64,000 nucleotides of DNA from Paraburkholderia bryophila (GTDB lineage Bacteria > Pseudomonadota > Gammaproteobacteria > Burkholderiales > Burkholderiaceae), in contig NZ_JACCAS010000002.1 of the NCBI RefSeq assembly GCF_013409255.1, forward strand, positions 2,284,001-2,348,000, in the 5' to 3' direction. The notes beneath the pieces are model-generated. The model was not told the DNA's origin, did not search any database, and saw only the letters and a list, made by a program, of their open reading frames with translations. This document shows positions 54,415 through 64,000 of the stretch, one piece after another. The position numbers and the translations under genes are program-made. How positions within the stretch are numbered: position 1 is the first letter of the stretch; each line of letters opens with the position of its first letter.

Positions 54415-54891
54415 TCAGGCCATCGTCCGCAGCAGATATTTATGCTGCCCAGACAACACCAGCTCGCCGCGCTGATTGTGAACGGTGACAGCGGTCGTCA
54501 CTTGACCTTTGTCGCCCACGGGTTCGAGAGCGACGATCTCCAGTGCCGAGAAAAGCGTGTCGCCGGAGTGAACCTCGGCGAGAAACTTTGCCGACAATTC
54601 GGTGAAGGCCACGAAGATCGCGCCGAAGTTGTGCGGCAGCAGCGTCGCGCCGGGCGCAGTGAACGCGAGCACCTGGAGGCCATGCACCACGGGCGCCGAA
54701 TGACCGTAACGCTGGGCGTAACCTACGTCGTAGTGGATCGGATGGTTGTCGCAGGAAACGGTTTGGAACGCGGAGGCATGAGCGTCGGTCAGCGTGCGGC
54801 TCGGCGCACGAAAGATCTCGCCGATTCGCAGCTCGGCAAACGTGCGCGCGGGGACGATCTGCCAGTCGGTTGGGTCAAAGCTGAAAGCCAT
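54415..54891 (-). CDS. MaoC-family dehydratase (hot-dog fold)
   Basis: A 158-residue single hot-dog domain with the hydratase-2 motif: D-N-H-P-I-H-Y-D at about 48-55 gives the catalytic Asp/His pair, followed by R-Y-G-H-S-A-P-V-V-H-G. Members add or remove water on enoyl-CoA or related thioesters, including beta-methylmalyl-CoA dehydratases. It is placed upstream of the beta-repeat protein and 153 bases from dgdR, but no pathway partner is obvious. Confidence 0.87.
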   Translation of the reverse strand: MAFSFDPTDWQIVPARTFAELRIGEIFRAPSRTLTDAHASAFQTVSCDNHPIHYDVGYAQRYGHSAPVVHGLQVLAFTAPGATLLPHNFGAIFVAFTELSAKFLAEVHSGDTLFSALEIVALEPVGDKGQVTTAVTVHNQRGELVLSGQHKYLLRTMA

Positions 54892-55044
54892 ACGTTCTCT
54901 CCTTGAGTTCTGCGATCAATGGAATTGAGCGTATCGGCCTGAAGCCTGAAAAGCTTTGTGATTTTATTAATTGACCTTAACCGGACAAGGTGCCGGCAAA
55001 GCTTTGACGATCGAGGTACTCCATTGTCTTGCGCAATTGCCGGA

Positions 55045-57310
<2,266 letters not shown>

Positions 57311-57333
57311 CCTGCCGCTTGTTTGGGCTCGTT

Positions 57334-57861
57334 CTAGTTATGTGGCCACAGGTAGCAGTATTGCTGACTGTCTTCGAAACTGGGGCCGACGGTGCCGTCG
57401 GCCGCGATCTCTTTCAGCCATCCATTCGGATCTTGCGAGGTGGGTGTGTCGCCGCAATTGGTGTGAACCCAATGAATCCCGCCTTGAAAGGGAAGGCCGC
57501 ATAGTTCGAGTCTGTCGCCCACTGCAATGCTGTTCAACGGCGGCGGCACAACGGCTGCATCTTGCTGATAGCCCGACGCGAAGACATTGTCGATTGCGAC
57601 GTCGTAATCCGCTCCGTCCGCTTCGCCCTTCAGCGTTAAATGCGTGTGCGACAGCTCGACGCCTTTGCGGAACATTCCGTGTTTGAAGGTGGGTGGGGAC
57701 ACGACCTGACCGACAAGCAGCGTTCCCGCATTGGCGGCGCATTGCTGTGCGTCGTCGGCAAATGCACGGGTGGATAGCAAAGCAAGCACGAAACATAAAC
57801 TGGCCGACGACCGGACGCGTCGTCGGATGCTGCGGCCCTCGTGAAAGGTTAAAGACGACAT
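57334..57861 (-). CDS. Exported protein of unknown function
   Basis: A 175-residue protein with a signal peptide (cleavage after R-A-F-A near residue 35) and a mature part with four or five cysteines spaced for disulfides (Q-Q-C, L-C-G, T-N-C-G, Q-Y-C-Y). A central D-Y-D-V-A-I-D-N segment and short beta-like stretches suggest a small periplasmic beta protein. Family not recognised. It converges on dgdA, 23 bases apart. Confidence 0.7.
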   Translation of the reverse strand: MSSLTFHEGRSIRRRVRSSASLCFVLALLSTRAFADDAQQCAANAGTLLVGQVVSPPTFKHGMFRKGVELSHTHLTLKGEADGADYDVAIDNVFASGYQQDAAVVPPPLNSIAVGDRLELCGLPFQGGIHWVHTNCGDTPTSQDPNGWLKEIAADGTVGPSFEDSQQYCYLWPHN

Positions 57862-58143
57862 GGCAGAAGCTCCCTCAGTGTTTTGATTTGATCATGCAGC
57901 CCGCGCAGTAGAACAATCCATGCGAAAGGAATTGCCTTCACGCCGACTCGCGTAATGCGCCTATCTTCGTCACCGAAACGCTGCGGCAGTTTATCAGCCT
58001 GGTGTGCGCGAATTATGCGCAAGCGTTCTTTTGCCGGTGGACAGATAAAGCATGATCAATCGATATCTTTCTGGCGAGACCGAAGCCTGTGCTCCTAGGT
58101 GAAAACCGCCGCAGCAAGCGTAACAAGCGCTCAGGGTAACGCG
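57862..58143. other. Intergenic region, about 280 bases
   Basis: Upstream of the exported protein gene and downstream of the SDR gene (both minus strand). It includes the promoter of the exported protein. No gene, repeat or clear terminator was found. Confidence 0.5.
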
Positions 58144-59121
58144 TCAGAACGACTCGCCCACCATCTCTTCGCTTTTGCGCCAGAGCGCGGCCGCGTGATC
58201 CGTGTCGAGCGCATAACGCCGAACGCCTTCGCTGATGGGCGTAATGACCACGTCATCCGCAACGATTTCGCTCACATGGCAGTTTTCGCAGTATTTGCCG
58301 CCTACCTCGTCGGCTGCCGCTACCGCCGCTGTCCATACCGAGGTGGCCGCGCCTTGCGGAACCGTCTTGAACTGGAACGGCCCCTTGCCCTCCGACGCAA
58401 GCTGACTGTTGATGTTTTCCAGCATCGCGGTCATCTGGCCTTGGTCCATATGGCGTGCCAGTTCCGTCATGATTCCGCCCGGATGAACGGCCGCCGCTCG
58501 CACACCGCGTGCCTTGTGGCGCTGGTCGAAGGCCACCGCAAAGAGGATATTCGCGGTCTTGGCGCGACCGTATGCAACGAATGGATCGTAGGGCGTGTGC
58601 TCGAAGTTGGGATCGTTGAGATCCACGTCCGCGAAACGATGTCCTGACGACGCCAGCATGACCACCCGACCACCCGGGCGGATCAGCGACGCCACGCGAT
58701 TCACGAACACGAAATGCCCGAGATGATTCGTGCCGAACTGCGTCTCGAAGCCGTCCGCTGTTTTGCCGAACGGCGTGGCCATCACGCCCGCATTGGCGAT
58801 GATCACGTCGAGCGGTTGGCCTTGCGCGAGCAGCTTGTCGGCGCAAGCGCGAACGCTCGCGAGGCTCGCGAGATCGAGTTCGATCAGCTCGATACTGCCG
58901 CCTGCCGCAGTGGCTTCGCGTTGTGCTTCAACGGTCGCCTGCTGCGCTTTTTTCAGGTCCCGGGCCGCGCCGATCACGTTCGCCCCGCGCGCGGCGAGTG
59001 CCCGCGCCGTCTCCACGCCCAGCCCCGCGGAGACACCCGTGACGAGAATTCGCTTGCCGTGAAGGTCAACGCTCGCGAGTACCTGGTCGGTCGTTGTGGT
59101 TGCACCCAATTTCTCAGTCAT
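58144..59121 (-). CDS. Short-chain dehydrogenase/reductase, retinol dehydrogenase-like
   Basis: A 325-residue SDR with cofactor motif T-G-V-S-A-G-L-G (28-35), N-A-G-V near 110, S in L-A-S-S-G-H, and Y-G-R-A-K as the catalytic Tyr/Lys. The extended length and N-terminal extension are typical of the retinol dehydrogenase/light-dependent group of NADP-dependent reductases. It is divergent from a TetR gene with two operators in between, so the gene is probably repressed until its substrate or a toxic carbonyl appears. Confidence 0.88.
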   Translation of the reverse strand: MTEKLGATTTTDQVLASVDLHGKRILVTGVSAGLGVETARALAARGANVIGAARDLKKAQQATVEAQREATAAGGSIELIELDLASLASVRACADKLLAQGQPLDVIIANAGVMATPFGKTADGFETQFGTNHLGHFVFVNRVASLIRPGGRVVMLASSGHRFADVDLNDPNFEHTPYDPFVAYGRAKTANILFAVAFDQRHKARGVRAAAVHPGGIMTELARHMDQGQMTAMLENINSQLASEGKGPFQFKTVPQGAATSVWTAAVAAADEVGGKYCENCHVSEIVADDVVITPISEGVRRYALDTDHAAALWRKSEEMVGESF

Positions 59122-59170
59122 CTTCGCTGCTCCATCACAATAGAGTTGACGTCATTCCCTGTCCGGGATA

Positions 59171-59191
59171 AAACGGAGTGAGCCTCCGCTT
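59171..59191. promoter_or_regulatory. TetR operator 1
   Basis: AAACGGAGTGAGCCTCCGCTT, a partly palindromic 21-base site in the SDR/TetR divergent region. Its arms ACGGAG/CTCCG match operator 2. Confidence 0.65.
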
Positions 59192-59202
59192 TTAACTATA
59201 CT

Positions 59203-59223
59203 AAACGGAGCTAGCCTCCGTTT
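59203..59223. promoter_or_regulatory. TetR operator 2
   Basis: AAACGGAGCTAGCCTCCGTT followed by T, a near-perfect 21-base palindrome (arms AAACGGAG / CTCCGTTT) located 32 bases centre-to-centre from operator 1 and just upstream of the TetR gene. Confidence 0.7.
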
Positions 59224-59243
59224 GCAAGCACTCAAACGTATCG

Positions 59244-59822
59244 ATGAACGAACCGACACCCAAAGAACGAAAACCCAGGGCGGACGCGCTGCGCAATCGC
59301 GAGCGCATTCTCGAGGTAGCGAAAACGGCGTTTACCCACGCGCAAGGCGAGATCAGCCTGGAGGAGGTCGCCCGCCAGGCCGGCGTTGGCGTCGGCACGC
59401 TCTACCGGCACTTTCCGACGCGCGACGCGCTGCTTGAGAGTGTCTATCGTGCCGAGGTGGAGAGGCTGGCCGAGGAGGCGCGCAAGCTGACCGATTCGCT
59501 GCCGCCGCTCGAAGCGCTGCGCGCCTGGATGACGCTTTTCATCGACTACATCGCGACGAAGAAGATCATTGCGCCTGCATTGAATTCGATTGTCGGCGGA
59601 TCGACCAAACTGTTCGAATCGTCCGGGGCGCAGATCATGGACGCGATCCACTCGCTGGTTGCGCGCGCCGTCGCGAGTGGTGATATCCGGGCGGATCTCG
59701 ATCCGCTGGATCTGCTTCGCGCACTCGTAGGCGTTTCAAATGTCGCGTCCGCGCCGGACTGGCAGCAGAGTGCCAAGAGGCTGGTCGATATCCTGTTGCT
59801 CGGATCGCGACCGCAGGACTAG
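59244..59822 (+). CDS. TetR-family repressor
   Basis: A 192-residue TetR regulator. The helix-turn-helix at about 15-60 contains I-S-L-E-E-V-A-R-Q-A-G-V-G-V-G-T-L-Y-R-H-F, the family signature. The C-terminal domain has a helix pattern typical of TetR_C with a small-molecule pocket. It is divergent from the SDR gene, with two operators between them, so it most likely represses both the SDR gene and itself. Confidence 0.92.
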   Translation: MNEPTPKERKPRADALRNRERILEVAKTAFTHAQGEISLEEVARQAGVGVGTLYRHFPTRDALLESVYRAEVERLAEEARKLTDSLPPLEALRAWMTLFIDYIATKKIIAPALNSIVGGSTKLFESSGAQIMDAIHSLVARAVASGDIRADLDPLDLLRALVGVSNVASAPDWQQSAKRLVDILLLGSRPQD

Positions 59823-60084
59823 TGCGGGTTTTCAGATCGATGCGCGGACAACCAACGCGCTGATAACGTCATGCGATGCGACGCCTTCACTCTGCGCGTC
59901 GTGGCGCATGGCTCGCATTGCCCAATAGCGTCGGTAGTCCGGACACGCTATGCTTTCTCGCCACCCTCCAAGTGCGCAGGGGTGGCCTTCCGACCCGGCA
60001 GGCAAACGCGCCCGCTCAGGTGGAACGCAACTGGACCCAACCAGCAGTGCGCACCAACGAGCCAGCGATCCGCCGCCCGCCTGT

Positions 60085-61197
60085 ATGCCATTGAGCCACC
60101 TGTTGTTAGCGGCCGAGCCGCCCCAGCTTGCGCCGGGCATCGTACACAGCAATTTCAGCGTGCAGGGCGACGCCCGTCATAGCTTCCTCTCGTGGCAGGA
60201 ACGCATGAGTCCGGTCTACGACATTCAGCCTGCCTCAAAGCACGCCGACGAAACCTTCGACGCCGCGATGTCCCGCTACTCGATCGACGATCTCAGCTTT
60301 TTCCATTTCCGCACTGGCCCGAATCTGGCCGTGCGCTCACTGGGACGCGTCTCGACGGAGAACATTCGCGACGTTTCATTTAGCGTGTTTCTGGAAGGCC
60401 GGCCTGGTGAATTCGTGAGCGGCAAGCAAGGGCGGGACGCATCGCCCATCGCATCCATGCCGACTATTCTTGCGCTGGATATGGATCAGCCGTGCGCCGT
60501 ACGGAGCTTTCATGGCCGGATATTGTTGTTCTTCGTGCCGCGCGCGCTGGTCGAAAAAGCCTTTCCCGACGCGGCGTCGCTGCATGGCCGCCGGGTCGAA
60601 GCGACAACACCGTTGACCCGCACGCTGATAGCGCATCTGATCGCGCTCAATCGGCAAATCGTCGGCCTGAGCAAAGACGACGCGCGTCAGTCCTTTCTTA
60701 CCGCGGTCGAATTGCTGGCCGCTGCATTCAGCCGGCAAGCGGGCCTATCCGGCAACGCGCGCGCGGCGGTGCGCGCCGCGGTGTACGGACAGGTGCGGCG
60801 CTATGTCGAGGCGCATCTGCACGACCCGGAGTTGTCGACGGAGCGCGTATTGGCGTCGCTGCATGTGTCGCGTGCCAGCGCGTACCGTCTGTTCGAGCAT
60901 GAAGGCGGTCTGGCGACTTATATCGCCAGTCGCAGGTTGCGAATGGCCGCCGATGAACTGGTCCGCTTTCCGCATCTCGAAGTGCGGGACATCGCGGCGG
61001 GACTCGGCTTCAACAGCGCATCGAGTTTCAACCGCGCGTTTCGTCGCGCGTTCGATATCGCACCGCGCGATTTGCACGGGTATGCGCCATTACTCCGGCG
61101 AGAGAGGGAAGGGTTCGCGCGTCATACGAACTGGCCGACGACGAGCCAGTCGGCACAGGCTACACATGTAGCACACGCGGCGCACGTTCACGCGTAA
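60085..61197 (+). CDS. AraC-family transcriptional regulator
   Basis: A 370-residue regulator with an N-terminal ligand-binding domain of the AraC_binding_2 kind (about 30-215) and a C-terminal DNA-binding domain (L-S-T-E-R-V-L-A-S-L-H-V-S-R-A-S-A-Y-R-L-F; D-I-A-A-G-L-G-F-N-S-A-S-S-F-N-R-A-F). The open frame extends upstream to 59950, but the ATG at 60085 gives a more usual N-terminus; no strong ribosome site helps the choice. No target operon is adjacent. Confidence 0.82.
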   Translation: MPLSHLLLAAEPPQLAPGIVHSNFSVQGDARHSFLSWQERMSPVYDIQPASKHADETFDAAMSRYSIDDLSFFHFRTGPNLAVRSLGRVSTENIRDVSFSVFLEGRPGEFVSGKQGRDASPIASMPTILALDMDQPCAVRSFHGRILLFFVPRALVEKAFPDAASLHGRRVEATTPLTRTLIAHLIALNRQIVGLSKDDARQSFLTAVELLAAAFSRQAGLSGNARAAVRAAVYGQVRRYVEAHLHDPELSTERVLASLHVSRASAYRLFEHEGGLATYIASRRLRMAADELVRFPHLEVRDIAAGLGFNSASSFNRAFRRAFDIAPRDLHGYAPLLRREREGFARHTNWPTTSQSAQATHVAHAAHVHA

Positions 61198-61228
61198 GCT
61201 CAACGTTTGACGCTCGCTGCGGCGGTGC

Positions 61229-61552
61229 TTAAATCGTGGTTCGCGAGATCGATCGCTGCATCGAGTTGCTGTCGCTCCTGCTCTGTACGATGAAATCCGT
61301 TGCCTGAAGCGCAACGGTGTCCGAACCGGCGACTGAACGCTTGATGCCGGCTCGCGCCAGAATGCGTTTCAAGAACTTGTAGAAGAGTTCGAGTTGTCTT
61401 GCGTCCGTGGCTTTCGGCTCGAGATCGAACACATGCTCGAGCACACGGCGTGACACGTAGAAACGTTGCAGTCCGTGAACAATACGAACCTGGAAGACGA
61501 CGCCGTCGCTGTTGTGCGGCACCGCTGCCCAAATGAGTGAATGACTACTCAT
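61229..61552 (-). CDS. Small protein, DUF1488-like
   Basis: A 107-residue protein with G-V-V-F-Q-V-R-I and F-Y-V-S-R-R-V-L-E-H-V-F, which resembles the small DUF1488-type proteins. Function unknown. The ATG at 61552 is the usual start; a GTG at 61570 is possible. It is followed by the convergent AraC gene, 31 bases away. Confidence 0.6.
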   Translation of the reverse strand: MSSHSLIWAAVPHNSDGVVFQVRIVHGLQRFYVSRRVLEHVFDLEPKATDARQLELFYKFLKRILARAGIKRSVAGSDTVALQATDFIVQSRSDSNSMQRSISRTTI

Positions 61553-61766
61553 GGAGCCCCCGTGGATCACAGTCTTAAGTTCTGAAGCTGGTCAATCCAT
61601 ACTCGCACATCCAAATGGCGGGGCATTATTTTTCAAAATTGTGACACCACAATATTTGACATTTTCACCACAGTTTTTTATTGCAATGCAGCAAACAGTC
61701 TATAGACTCAATGATGAGCGCCCGCATTGGTGCGCGCGCAGTTTTGCCACGACGGGAGAATGCGCC

Positions 61767-61985
61767 ATGACGACGCTTCAGTCTTTACCCACTCCGACCG
61801 TTCCTGTACTGCATGTCTTCGAACAAGCCGGTGGCTGGCACTGGGGCATTACGATTCCGCGCGGTGTGGGAAGCGGATTCAAAGTGATTGCGTTCAGTGA
61901 GAGTACTTTTCCGGTTGAAGACGCTGCACGCACTGACGGGAGTCAGGTACTCGCCAGCCTTGAGGACACGGCGGCTCACAACTGA
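61767..61985 (+). CDS. Small uncharacterised protein
   Basis: A 72-residue protein with a central W-H-W-G-I-T-I-P segment. A ribosome site GGGAG lies 9 bases before ATG 61767. It is not recognised. It lies between a divergent DUF1488-like gene and the convergent dld gene, 41 bases away. The upstream 200 bases are AT-rich and may hold the promoter. Confidence 0.6.
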   Translation: MTTLQSLPTPTVPVLHVFEQAGGWHWGITIPRGVGSGFKVIAFSESTFPVEDAARTDGSQVLASLEDTAAHN

Positions 61986-62026
61986 CTCGTTCCGATACCT
62001 GTTCATTGGGAACGCCCGATCCGGAC

Positions 62027-63766
62027 CTAACCCGCGATCTCCCGGTATCTGGAAAATTTCGACGTCTGTCCGATCCCGGGGTTGAAGCAGTTGCACGGAT
62101 CGAGCTGCTGATAAAACGCCGCAAGCTGCGGTTTCGCGCGATACAGGTGGCCCACGTTGTGTTCCGCCGGATATTCGGCGCCACGCCGGTCCAGCAGTGC
62201 CCACATCTTATGTTCGACTTCCAGGCAGTCGTTGCCCTTCCTGACGATGTAATCCTGGTGGAAAACGTGGCACAGGAAGTGCCCGTAATACAGCTTGATG
62301 GCGATCGCTGCCTCGATCTCGGGCGGCAGCGTCTCGATCCAGTCGCGATCGTTACGGCGTAGCGCGATGTCGAGCGCGACGATGTTCTCGACCTCGCGGG
62401 TATGCACGGCACGATAACGGACGGCTGCGCCGGCGGCGGCGAAGCGATGCAGAAATGCTTTCGTGCCTTCCTCGTCGGTACATTCGAAAAATCCGCCGGT
62501 CGCCTTGGCGAAAAAGCTCGCGAGAAACTCGCGCGTTTCGTCGACGTTGTCGGCCGCGACTTTCAGCATCAGATGATGCTCGTATCTGTCGCGGTACTGT
62601 TTCATCCGTTGCGGCAGATGACTCGGGAACAGCCGGCTCGCGGCCTGCAACACACGGTCGGTGAGATGCGAAGGCAGAAAGCCGAGCCGATCGAATAGCG
62701 CGTCGAAGCGGCTTTTGAGTCCGAACAGCGCGGGCAACCGCGACGTGCCGAGATAGTGGATCGCCAGAAACATATCTTTGCCGTATTTCTCGGCAATGTC
62801 GAAGGCGTCCCGATGGAGATATTCGCCCGAGATCGGCACGGCTTTAAAGTCGTGCAACGCGTGACGGCGAATTTCGGTGAGTTCGTCGGGGCGATTCGTG
62901 CCGATATAGAAAACCTTCGCGTTCTGTTCGATCGGGAAGGTATCGAGCCGCACGGCAAACACCATCAGCTTGCCGGCCGAGCCTGACGCTTCATGAAGAC
63001 GCTGCGGGTCGGCATTGAAACGCGCGGGTGTGTCGGCATCGATCTCGCGGACGTGGCTCGCATAGCCATGGTCGGATCCGGCGCCTGCGTCGTGCCGGAC
63101 GTCGGCGTCCGAGAATGCGCCGCGTTCCAGTCGGCCGAGGATATCCTCGGGCATGTCGCCGAGTTCAATCCCGAGATGGTTCACGAATTGCAGCTTGCCT
63201 GCGGCATCCACCTGCGCGAATGCCGCCATTTCCGTATAGGCCGGACCCCGCTGCACCAGCGCGCCCCCCGAGTTGTTGCAGACACCACCAAACACCGACG
63301 CCCCGATACAGCTCGAACCAATCACCGAATGCGGTTCGCGGCCAAGGGGTTTCAGCGTCTTTTCCAGTTGATCGAGCGTGGCGCCTGGCAGGCAGACCAC
63401 CTGCTTGCCGCCGTCGATCACCATCACCTTTTTCATGCGGCTCGTGCTGACAATCACGATGTCGCGATCATAGTCATCGCCGTCGGGTGTCGAGCCGCCG
63501 GTGAGTCCCGTGTTCGATGCCTGCGCGATCACGATCACGTTCGCCGCGATGCACGCCTGCAGGATTTTCCATTGCTCGACGATCGTGCCGGGCCGGACCA
63601 CCGCGAGCGCCTTGCCTGCGCCAAAACGGAAGCCCGTGCGAAAGCGCCGGGTTGCGGCGTCGTCGGTCAAGGTGTGCTTTTTGCCGACGATGGCGCGCAG
63701 CTCCGCGATCAACGTATGGGCCACGTCGTCCCGATCGGCGACTAGCGGTGTTTGCGCTGCAGACAT
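62027..63766 (-). CDS. dld: Quinone-dependent D-lactate dehydrogenase
   Basis: A 579-residue FAD flavoprotein of the E. coli Dld type that oxidises D-lactate to pyruvate and feeds electrons to quinones at the inner membrane. The FAD-binding core shows Q-A-S-N-T-G-L-T-G-G-S (82-92). The later G-S-S-C-I-G-A-S-V-F-G-G-V segment matches the family, and the C-terminal membrane-binding domain is complete (N-P-G-I-G-Q-T). The length fits (E. coli 571). It is divergent from a LysR gene that starts at 63921 and is its likely regulator. Confidence 0.93.
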   Translation of the reverse strand: MSAAQTPLVADRDDVAHTLIAELRAIVGKKHTLTDDAATRRFRTGFRFGAGKALAVVRPGTIVEQWKILQACIAANVIVIAQASNTGLTGGSTPDGDDYDRDIVIVSTSRMKKVMVIDGGKQVVCLPGATLDQLEKTLKPLGREPHSVIGSSCIGASVFGGVCNNSGGALVQRGPAYTEMAAFAQVDAAGKLQFVNHLGIELGDMPEDILGRLERGAFSDADVRHDAGAGSDHGYASHVREIDADTPARFNADPQRLHEASGSAGKLMVFAVRLDTFPIEQNAKVFYIGTNRPDELTEIRRHALHDFKAVPISGEYLHRDAFDIAEKYGKDMFLAIHYLGTSRLPALFGLKSRFDALFDRLGFLPSHLTDRVLQAASRLFPSHLPQRMKQYRDRYEHHLMLKVAADNVDETREFLASFFAKATGGFFECTDEEGTKAFLHRFAAAGAAVRYRAVHTREVENIVALDIALRRNDRDWIETLPPEIEAAIAIKLYYGHFLCHVFHQDYIVRKGNDCLEVEHKMWALLDRRGAEYPAEHNVGHLYRAKPQLAAFYQQLDPCNCFNPGIGQTSKFSRYREIAG

Positions 63767-63920
63767 CGAATTCTCCTCATAAGCGTTGGGTGTGACGCGC
63801 GTCGATTTCGTCCGATGGTTTGGGCTGCGACCTTTGAGCGCATCAGGTTGACACGAAGGTTAAAATCAGCCAGGTCATTAGTCCAATATCTTGAAGTCGT
63901 CATTTGGAGACGAAAAACAT

Positions 63921-64000
63921 ATGGAATTTCGCCAACTGCGTTACTTCCTCGCCGTCGCCGAGCATCTGCATTTCACCGACGCCGCGACCCATCTGGGGAT
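63921..64000 (+). CDS. LysR-family regulator, 5' part only
   Basis: The first 26 codons, M-E-F-R-Q-L-R-Y-F-L-A-V-A-E-H-L-H-F-T, are the classic N-terminus of a LysR helix-turn-helix. The gene runs off the right edge of the window. It is divergent from dld across 154 bases, so D-lactate-responsive control is a natural guess. Confidence 0.9.
   Translation, partial: MEFRQLRYFLAVAEHLHFTDAATHLG

Overview
The window is high-GC DNA with dense, mostly operonic genes. It looks like a Paraburkholderia/Burkholderia chromosome or megaplasmid. Pointers are two OmpC-type trimeric porins, the prpR/prpC/acnD/prpF methylcitrate genes, a dgdR/dgdA pair whose DgdA matches the 433-residue B. cepacia enzyme in length and catalytic lysine, many LysR/AraC regulators and quinone-type D-lactate dehydrogenase. 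The assignment rests on gene content, not on a search.

Layout. (1) 0.35-6.9 kb: a minus-strand catabolic block (tartrate/malate-type dehydrogenase, zinc acylase of the aspartoacylase family, cupin, porin, AAHS transporter) with a divergent LysR gene. (2) 6.9-23.7 kb: an amine/amino-acid or opine catabolism block. The minus-strand part holds an Lrp regulator, class-III aminotransferase, 2-hydroxyacid dehydrogenase and GNAT protein. The plus-strand part holds an aldehyde dehydrogenase, HAD hydrolase, PuuB-like oxidase, a complete oligopeptide-type ABC transporter with fused ATPases, a three-subunit [2Fe-2S]/FAD dehydrogenase of the Hcn/opine-oxidase type, and an AraC-domain protein. (3) 23.7-31.3 kb: the methylcitrate cluster with divergent prpR, a clear sigma-54 promoter and paired operators, but no prpB. 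(4) 31.3-39.4 kb: questin-oxidase-like protein, a RidA remnant, a nucleotide-sugar-type SDR, a C-terminally short YheS-type ABC-F protein, a three-gene operon (SDR, exported protein, cis-CaaD-like tautomerase) in which two genes carry single-base frameshifts, a GlxA-type regulator and a TRIC-type membrane protein.

(5) 39.4-48.7 kb is a lower-GC accessory region: a DUF6236-like gene, an intact IS1182-family element sitting in a palindrome, a PH-domain membrane protein, paired lipoproteins, several small orphan proteins including a likely Imm40 immunity protein, a GNAT, a secreted phospholipase D-like protein, and two families of dispersed intergenic repeats. (6) 48.7-64 kb returns to typical high-GC genes: DHFR-like protein, class-V aminotransferase, DUF523, a MerR-ATPase fusion, a second porin, MaoC, dgdR/dgdA, an SDR/TetR pair with two operators, an AraC regulator, dld, and the start of a divergent LysR gene.

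No tRNA, rRNA or CRISPR array was seen. The most interesting items are the cis-CaaD-like tautomerase that keeps all six catalytic residues inside a partly broken operon, the MerR-P-loop fusion, the prp cluster lacking prpB with its duplicated operator, and the repeat-rich island of orphan immunity-like genes.
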